Source: Aquitalea aquatilis
GTDB taxonomy: Bacteria > Pseudomonadota > Gammaproteobacteria > Burkholderiales > Chromobacteriaceae
Direction of reading: 5' to 3'
Length of the DNA stretch: 64,000 nt
Assembly (NCBI RefSeq): GCF_005155025.1
Contig: NZ_CP039731.1
Coordinates: 2,356,001-2,420,000 of the forward strand
The notes under the pieces are model-generated. The model was given only the letters and a program-made list of their open reading frames with translations. It ran no database searches and was not told the origin of the DNA. Made by a program: the position numbers and the translations under genes. How positions within the stretch are numbered: the stretch's first letter is position 1; every line of letters starts with the position of its first letter. Positions 59,428 to 64,000 of the stretch are shown piece after piece.

Positions 59428-59563
59428 GGGAGTGGGGAGTAGGGAGTAGCAGGTGACGGGTGGGGAACTCCCCACTCCCGATTCTCTACTCCCGGTGTTA
59501 GTGGTCAGTAGGGTGTGGGCGAGTGAACGGTTTTACTCCCGACTCCCCACTCTCTACTCCCGA
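59428..59563. repeat. G/A-C/T tract with direct and inverted repeats between ivd and mccB
   Basis: The 146-base gap holds GGGAGTGGGGAGTAGGGAGT (59428-59447) and its near-complement ACTCCCCACTCCC (59467-59479), and two direct copies of a block, ACTCCCCACTC..CTACTCCCGGTGTT (59467-59499) and ACTCCCCACTC..CTACTCCCGATGTT (59541-59566 region). It could fold as a strong hairpin in the ivd-mccB transcript, and its G-runs could form a G-quadruplex on the plus strand. Confidence 0.7.
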
Positions 59564-59566
59564 TGT

Positions 59567-60736
59567 TCAGCGTGTCTCGGCCATCAGTTCGCGGCCTATC
59601 AGCCAGCGGCGGATTTCACTGGTGCCTGCACCAATTTCGTACAGCTTGGCATCGCGCAGCAGACGGCCGGTGGCGTATTCATTGATATAGCCATTGCCGC
59701 CCAGGCACTGGATGGCGTCCAGCGCCATCTGGGTGGCGTTTTCGGCGGCATACAAAATCGCGCCAGCGGCGTCCTTGCGCGTCTGGCGGCCACTCTCACC
59801 CCGGTCCAGTGCCTGGCCGACGGCATAGACATAAGCGCGGCTGGCGGACAGCTTGACGTACATGTCGGCCAGCTTGCCCTGCATCAGCTGGAAGTCGCCA
59901 ATGGCCTGGCCAAACTGTTTACGGTCGTTCAGATAGGGGACGACGATGTCCATGCAGGCCTGCATGATGCCCAGCGGGCCTGCCGCCAGTACGGCGCGTT
60001 CGTAATCCAGCCCGCTCATCAGCACCTTCACGCCATTGCCTTCGCCACCCAGCACGTTTTCGGCGGGGATTTCACAGTTGTCGAAGAACAGGGGATAGGT
60101 GTTGGAGCCGCGCATGCCCAGTTTGTCGAGCTTGCTGCCGTGGCTGAAACCGGCAAAGCCCTTTTCCACGATAAAGGCGGTCATGCCCTTGGGGCTGGCA
60201 TTGATGTCGGTCTTGGCATATACCACCAGGGTGTCGGCATCGCCGCCATTGGTAATCCACATCTTGCTGCCATTCAGCACGTAGTGGTCGCCCTTTTTAT
60301 CGGCCCGCAGCTTCATGCTGACCACGTCGGAACCGGCATTTGGTTCGGACATGGCCAGTGCGCCGACGTGCTCGCCGGAAATCAGCTTGGGCAGGTAGCG
60401 GGCTTTTTGTTCGGCATTGCCGTTTTTCTGGATCTGATTCACACACAGGTTGGAGTGTGCGCCGTAGGACAGGGCCACCGAGGCGGAGGCGCGGCTGAGT
60501 TCTTCCATCACCATCATGTGGGCCAGATAGCCCATATTGGCACCGCCGTATTCTTCTGCGGCGGTAATGCCCAAGAGGCCCATCTCGCCAAACTTGCGCC
60601 ACAGATCGGCCGGGAACAGGTTGTCCTGATCGATTTGCGCGGCACGCGGGGCGATTTCGGCATCGGCAAAATCCTTCACGCTCTGGCGCAACATGTCGTA
60701 GGTGTCACCGTGGTCAAACCGCAGGCTGCTGTACAT
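59567..60736 (-). CDS. Isovaleryl-CoA dehydrogenase
   Basis: LiuA function: FAD-linked oxidation of isovaleryl-CoA to 3-methylcrotonyl-CoA. 389 residues, acyl-CoA dehydrogenase fold: [56 protein letters not shown], and the catalytic Glu in [17 protein letters not shown], which is the isovaleryl-type position, then [32 protein letters not shown] split across the C-terminus. First gene of the liu operon, directly after a LiuR-type operator. Confidence 0.95.
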   Translation of the reverse strand: MYSSLRFDHGDTYDMLRQSVKDFADAEIAPRAAQIDQDNLFPADLWRKFGEMGLLGITAAEEYGGANMGYLAHMMVMEELSRASASVALSYGAHSNLCVNQIQKNGNAEQKARYLPKLISGEHVGALAMSEPNAGSDVVSMKLRADKKGDHYVLNGSKMWITNGGDADTLVVYAKTDINASPKGMTAFIVEKGFAGFSHGSKLDKLGMRGSNTYPLFFDNCEIPAENVLGGEGNGVKVLMSGLDYERAVLAAGPLGIMQACMDIVVPYLNDRKQFGQAIGDFQLMQGKLADMYVKLSASRAYVYAVGQALDRGESGRQTRKDAAGAILYAAENATQMALDAIQCLGGNGYINEYATGRLLRDAKLYEIGAGTSEIRRWLIGRELMAETR

Positions 60737-60818
60737 GGTGTTTCTCCTCGGGTGCCGGTCTTGGCGGCAAGGCCTGACAGGCTATTGTGAAGGTGGCGTT
60801 GATGATTTGAATATTGAA

Positions 60819-60839
60819 TTACGCTTACGTAAACGTCAA
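60819..60839. promoter_or_regulatory. LiuR-type operator upstream of ivd
   Basis: TTACGCTTACGTAA followed by ACGTCAA matches the second site at 61350 in 19 of 21 positions. The core TTACGTAA palindrome agrees with the LiuR/MerR-family motif known from proteobacterial leucine-degradation genes. It lies 83-103 bases before the ivd start. Confidence 0.8.
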
Positions 60840-60850
60840 TACGATGCGGT

Positions 60851-60874
60851 AAAAAAACCTGCCACAGGGCAGGT
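60851..60874 (-). terminator. Intrinsic terminator after liuR
   Basis: On the minus strand ACCTGCC-CTGT-GGCAGGT followed by a T-run lies three bases after the liuR stop. It separates liuR from the ivd operon, which has its own operator just downstream. Confidence 0.9.
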
Positions 60875-60876
60875 GT

Positions 60877-61281
60877 TCAGGCCGGGCTATCGGACTTGGT
60901 GGTCATCTGGTCAATCACGCCACGGCAGTGCTGCTCCAGGGCGTCGATTTCCGCCAGTACCACATCGATATCGCGGCGTTGTTCTTCCAGCTGTTCGCGC
61001 CGTGCCACCAGCAGGTGCAAGAGCTTGAGCGACTGGCTGGCTTCGTCGCGCGCCAGATCGTACAGATCAATGATTTCGCGGATTTCAGACAGCGACAGGC
61101 CAATGCGCTTGCCACGCAGGATCAGGCGCAGGCGGGCGCGGTCGCGGCGGGTGAACACGCGCTGGCGGCCATCACGCTTGGGTTCGATCAGGCCTTGTTC
61201 CTCGTAGAAGCGGATGGTACGCAGGGTGACGTCAAAATCACGCGCGAGATCCGAAATGGTGAAGTGTTCTGCTTCTGTCAT
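60877..61281 (-). CDS. liuR: MerR-family regulator of leucine/isovalerate catabolism (LiuR)
   Basis: 134 residues. N-terminal MerR helix-turn-helix: HFTISDLARDFDVTLRTIRFYEEQGLIEPKRDG, then a coiled-coil dimer helix (KRIGLSLSEIREIIDLYDLARDEAS). No metal Cys cluster, so it senses an organic ligand, likely a branched-chain acyl-CoA. It sits between two copies of its predicted operator. ATG 61279-61281 is preferred to an upstream in-frame ATG at 61326, because the domain starts just after it; the ribosome site is weak. Confidence 0.9.
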   Translation of the reverse strand: MTEAEHFTISDLARDFDVTLRTIRFYEEQGLIEPKRDGRQRVFTRRDRARLRLILRGKRIGLSLSEIREIIDLYDLARDEASQSLKLLHLLVARREQLEEQRRDIDVVLAEIDALEQHCRGVIDQMTTKSDSPA

Positions 61282-61349
61282 GGTGTCCGCTTTCAGTATT
61301 TGTACGGATTGTAGCGTTTTTCCCACGGCTTCTCATCATGAATGGCACA

Positions 61350-61370
61350 TTACGTTTACGTAATCGTCAA
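61350..61370. promoter_or_regulatory. LiuR-type operator in the liuR/acyl-CoA ligase divergent region
   Basis: TTACGTTTACGTAA followed by TCGTCAA. Placed 69 bases from liuR and 105 bases from the ligase start, so it can control both. Confidence 0.8.
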
Positions 61371-61474
61371 CTTGTGGGATTAATGCAAAAAAGACCTCTG
61401 CGCAGCGAGGCCACACTGCCGAACAGGGAAGCGGCTCCAACGGACAAAGAGACCACAACAAGGAGACAGTAGCA

Positions 61475-63163
61475 ATGAAGCACGCCAGCTATGTGCACGG
61501 TGCCAGCCCGCAAGCGCTGATCGGGCAAACGATTGGCCAGTTGTTTGATGCTGCCAGCCAGCAATATGCCAGCCAGGACGCACTGGTCGTGCGGCACCAG
61601 GGCATACGCTGGAGCTATGCCGAATTGCGCCAGCAGGTAGACCGGCTGGCTTGCGGCCTGCTACGGCTGGGCTTGCAGCCGGGAGAACGCATCGGCATCT
61701 GGTCGCAGAATAATGCCGAATGGGTGCTGACCCAGTTTGCCACGGCCAAGGCCGGGCTGGTGCTGGTCAATATCAATCCGGCCTACCGCCGTTCCGAGCT
61801 GGAGTACGCCCTCAACAAGGTGGGCTGTCGCGCGGTGATTGCTTCGCCCAGCTTCAAGAGCAGCAACTACATTGAAATGCTGCAGGATCTGCTGCCAGAA
61901 CTGGCCGACAGCCAGCCGGGCCAGCTCAAGGCTGCGCGCATGCCACAGCTGGAGTGGGTCATCCGCATGGGGCAGCAGGCCACGCCCGGCATGCTGGGTT
62001 TTGCCGATTTGCTGACCGAACCGACGCCGCACGAGCTGGCAGCCTTGCAGCAACTGGGCCAGAGCCTGCAATTCGATGATGCCATCAATATCCAGTTTAC
62101 TTCCGGCACCACCGGCAGCCCCAAGGGGGCCACGCTGTCGCATCACAATATCCTGAACAATGCCTTTTTTGCCGGCCAGGCCATGCGTTTCAGCAGCACG
62201 GACCGGCTGTGCATCCCGGTGCCGCTCTACCACTGTTTCGGCATGGTGCTGGGCACGCTCACCTGCCTGACGCATGGCGCCTGCATGGTGTTTCCGGCAG
62301 AAAGTTTCGATGTGCTCAGCGTGCTGCATACCGTGCAGGAAGAGCGCTGCACCGCCCTGCATGGTGTGCCGACCATGTTCATCAGCCTGCTGGATCATCC
62401 GCAGTTTGCCGAATTCGATCTGTCCAGCCTGCGCAGCGGGGTGATGGCCGGCAGTCCCTGCCCGATTGAGGTGATGAAACGGGTCACCACGCTGATGCAC
62501 ATGGAGCAGGTGACCATAGGCTACGGCATGACCGAAACCAGCCCGCTCAGCTTCCAGAGCCGCGCCGATACGCCACTGGACCAGCGCGTAGCTACCGTGG
62601 GGCTGGTGCATCCGCATGTGGAGGTGAAGATTGTCGATAACGATGGCCGCATCGTGGCGCATGGAGAAACCGGCGAACTGTTGACCCGTGGCTATTCGGT
62701 GATGCTGGGTTACTGGGATGATCCGGCGAAAACCGCTGATTCCATCGACAAGGCAGGCTGGATGCACAGCGGCGATCTGGCGGTGATGGACGGGCAGGGC
62801 TATGTCAACATCGTCGGCCGGGTGAAAGACATGGTGATACGCGGTGGCGAAAACATCTATCCGCGTGAAGTGGAGGAGTTTTTCTATCGCCACCCGAAGA
62901 TTCAGGAAGTGCAGGTGATTGGCGTACCGGATGACCGCTTTGGCGAAGAGCTGTGCGCCTGGATCAAGCTACGAGATGGTGAAACGGCCAGCGAAGACGA
63001 TATGCGCGCCTTCTGTCAGGGCCAGATTGCCCATTACAAGATTCCGCGTTATATCGAGTTTGTTGACAGCTTTCCCATGACCATTACCGGCAAGATCCAG
63101 AAGTTTGTCATGCGCCAGCAAATGAAGGAAAAGCTGGGGCTGAGCGATACCCGCACGGCCTGA
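61475..63163 (+). CDS. Acyl-CoA ligase (AMP-binding, FadD-like) of the LiuR regulon
   Basis: 562 residues. AMP-binding core [58 protein letters not shown] broken by the hinge, [11 protein letters not shown], and the catalytic Lys in [13 protein letters not shown]. Similarity is to medium/long-chain and branched acyl-CoA synthetases; in this context it may activate isovalerate or other branched acids, but chain length is not readable. AAGGAG before ATG 61475. Divergent from liuR, with a shared operator. Confidence 0.88.
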   Translation: MKHASYVHGASPQALIGQTIGQLFDAASQQYASQDALVVRHQGIRWSYAELRQQVDRLACGLLRLGLQPGERIGIWSQNNAEWVLTQFATAKAGLVLVNINPAYRRSELEYALNKVGCRAVIASPSFKSSNYIEMLQDLLPELADSQPGQLKAARMPQLEWVIRMGQQATPGMLGFADLLTEPTPHELAALQQLGQSLQFDDAINIQFTSGTTGSPKGATLSHHNILNNAFFAGQAMRFSSTDRLCIPVPLYHCFGMVLGTLTCLTHGACMVFPAESFDVLSVLHTVQEERCTALHGVPTMFISLLDHPQFAEFDLSSLRSGVMAGSPCPIEVMKRVTTLMHMEQVTIGYGMTETSPLSFQSRADTPLDQRVATVGLVHPHVEVKIVDNDGRIVAHGETGELLTRGYSVMLGYWDDPAKTADSIDKAGWMHSGDLAVMDGQGYVNIVGRVKDMVIRGGENIYPREVEEFFYRHPKIQEVQVIGVPDDRFGEELCAWIKLRDGETASEDDMRAFCQGQIAHYKIPRYIEFVDSFPMTITGKIQKFVMRQQMKEKLGLSDTRTA

Positions 63164-63193
63164 TGGGAGATGGATCAAGCCTTGTGCGAAATG

Positions 63194-63217
63194 GCCCCGA
63201 CGTGTCGGGGCTTTTTT
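63194..63217 (+). terminator. Intrinsic terminator after the acyl-CoA ligase gene
   Basis: GCCCCGAC-GT-GTCGGGGC followed by six T, 30 bases after the stop. A TACAAT hexamer directly beyond (63221-63226) may be the -10 of the next gene. Confidence 0.92.
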
Positions 63218-63260
63218 CGATACAATGCGGCCAATTCATTCTGACCGCTAGGAGCGCACC

Positions 63261-63938
63261 ATGACTGATATCGTATTCAATGACGCCGATCTGGCCCGGC
63301 TGGAACAGTTGCTGACGCCCTTGTCGATCAGTGGCAGTACCATGCGGCCCGACGAAGCCCAAGGCTTTTTCGCGGCATTGGCCAGCGGCCCGGATGCCCC
63401 GGAGCGCGCCATGTGGCTGGCCGAGGTGCTGGGTGATGCTCCTGCCTTTGACAAGCCGGAAGAAAAGGTCGAACTGGAAAACCTGCTGCAAAAGCTGTTC
63501 GACGTCACCGCGCATGTCCTGGCCGATGGCCGTGAGCTGGACCTTATCCTTTACGCCGACGATGACAGCGAGAGCGACGACGACGAAGCCGACTACTGGC
63601 CGTGGTGCAATGCCTATCTGTACGCGCTGGACGTGGTCGACACCGACTGGTTCGAAGCGGCCGACGATGAAGGTTTCGAAGACCTGCTGATGCCGATTCT
63701 GGTGCTGGGCGGCATGTTCGAGGAAGAAGAAGGCGAGGACCTGGTCACCTTTACCGACGAGGAAAAGGACGACTGCAAGGAACAGCTGCCGCAAGCACTG
63801 ATCGCAGTCTTCAACTACTGGCGCGCCAAGGCTCAGGCACCGGAAACCGTGCGCCGTGAAGGTGACAAGGTTGGCCGCAACGACCCCTGCCCTTGTGGTA
63901 GCGGCAAGAAATACAAGGCTTGCTGCGGTAGCAACTAA
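63261..63938 (+). CDS. UPF0149/YecA-family protein with C-terminal SEC-C zinc motif
   Basis: 225 residues, very acidic. The UPF0149 (YgfB/YecA) helical domain covers residues about 10-190 ([33 protein letters not shown] acidic loop; FNYWRAK). The C-terminus [17 protein letters not shown] is a zinc-binding SEC-C motif as in SecA. YecA binds ribosomes or nascent chains in E. coli; the same role is likely here but unproven. AGGAG before ATG 63261. Confidence 0.92.
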   Translation: MTDIVFNDADLARLEQLLTPLSISGSTMRPDEAQGFFAALASGPDAPERAMWLAEVLGDAPAFDKPEEKVELENLLQKLFDVTAHVLADGRELDLILYADDDSESDDDEADYWPWCNAYLYALDVVDTDWFEAADDEGFEDLLMPILVLGGMFEEEEGEDLVTFTDEEKDDCKEQLPQALIAVFNYWRAKAQAPETVRREGDKVGRNDPCPCGSGKKYKACCGSN

Positions 63939-63959
63939 GCCTGTCTGCCTCAAATGCAA

Positions 63960-63990
63960 AACCCGCATCAGCGACTGATGCGGGTTTTTT
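63960..63990 (+). terminator. Intrinsic terminator after the UPF0149 gene
   Basis: AACCCGCATCAG-CGA-CTGATGCGGGTT followed by T, 21 bases after the stop. Confidence 0.93.
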
Positions 63991-64000
63991 GTATTGATGA

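Overview
The window is one strand of a GC-rich proteobacterial chromosome. Gene content and order (pcnB-folK-deoxynucleoside kinase-panBCD, a LiuR-controlled leucine-degradation cluster, KdoO-type Kdo hydroxylase, rnf genes followed by nth) suggest a betaproteobacterium, most likely Neisseriales/Chromobacteriaceae (Chromobacterium, Aquitalea or Vogesella type). That placement is inference from the protein character; no rRNA is present to confirm it. I see no tRNA, rRNA, CRISPR, prophage or intact insertion sequence. Most of the window is core chromosome.

Layout. 1-9 kb: end of an unidentified gene, a membrane diguanylate cyclase, nadC, an orphan CbiM-like permease, a MAPEG protein, a HAD phosphatase, murB and a MATE pump. 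Next comes a 99-residue orphan gene whose leader carries two SAM-II-like aptamers, and then a PolB-type exonuclease homologue that has lost most of its catalytic acids. 9-13.7 kb: pcnB, folK, deoxynucleoside kinase and panB-panC-panD on one strand. 13.8-17 kb: a GFA protein, rraA, a lipoprotein DegP and nth. 17-21 kb: a reduced Rnf cluster (rnfA-B-C-D, no G or E). 21-24.8 kb: a cNMP/CBS/DUF294 protein, a periplasmic binding protein and a bestrophin. 24.9-30.6 kb: an acetate-use operon (DUF485-actP-acs) divergent from a LysR regulator, then a phasin-like gene. 30.7-37 kb: selO, a lactate permease, lpxH with two cyclophilins, and PPK2. 37-44 kb: a SulP transporter and an HD-GYP protein separated by a MITE-like element that supplies both stop codons, then a YgiQ radical SAM protein and kdoO. 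44-51.9 kb: glnS, a PPi-type phosphofructokinase, cysS, rpmE, an ArnT-like glycosyltransferase and a hemerythrin. 52-63 kb: the leucine/isovalerate pathway ivd-mccB-liuC-mccA-HMG-CoA lyase-acetoacetyl-CoA synthetase with its MerR regulator LiuR and a divergent acyl-CoA ligase. The window closes with a UPF0149/SEC-C protein.

How they work together. The liu cluster takes isovaleryl-CoA to acetyl-CoA and acetoacetate, and the ligase reactivates acetoacetate. Together with acetate uptake and activation and lactate uptake, it points to a heterotroph living on organic and amino acids. The strongest candidates for something undescribed are the tandem SAM-II-like riboswitches on an orphan gene and the stripped-down Rnf complex, which keeps its peripheral Fe-S and NADH subunits but has lost its membrane flavin sites.
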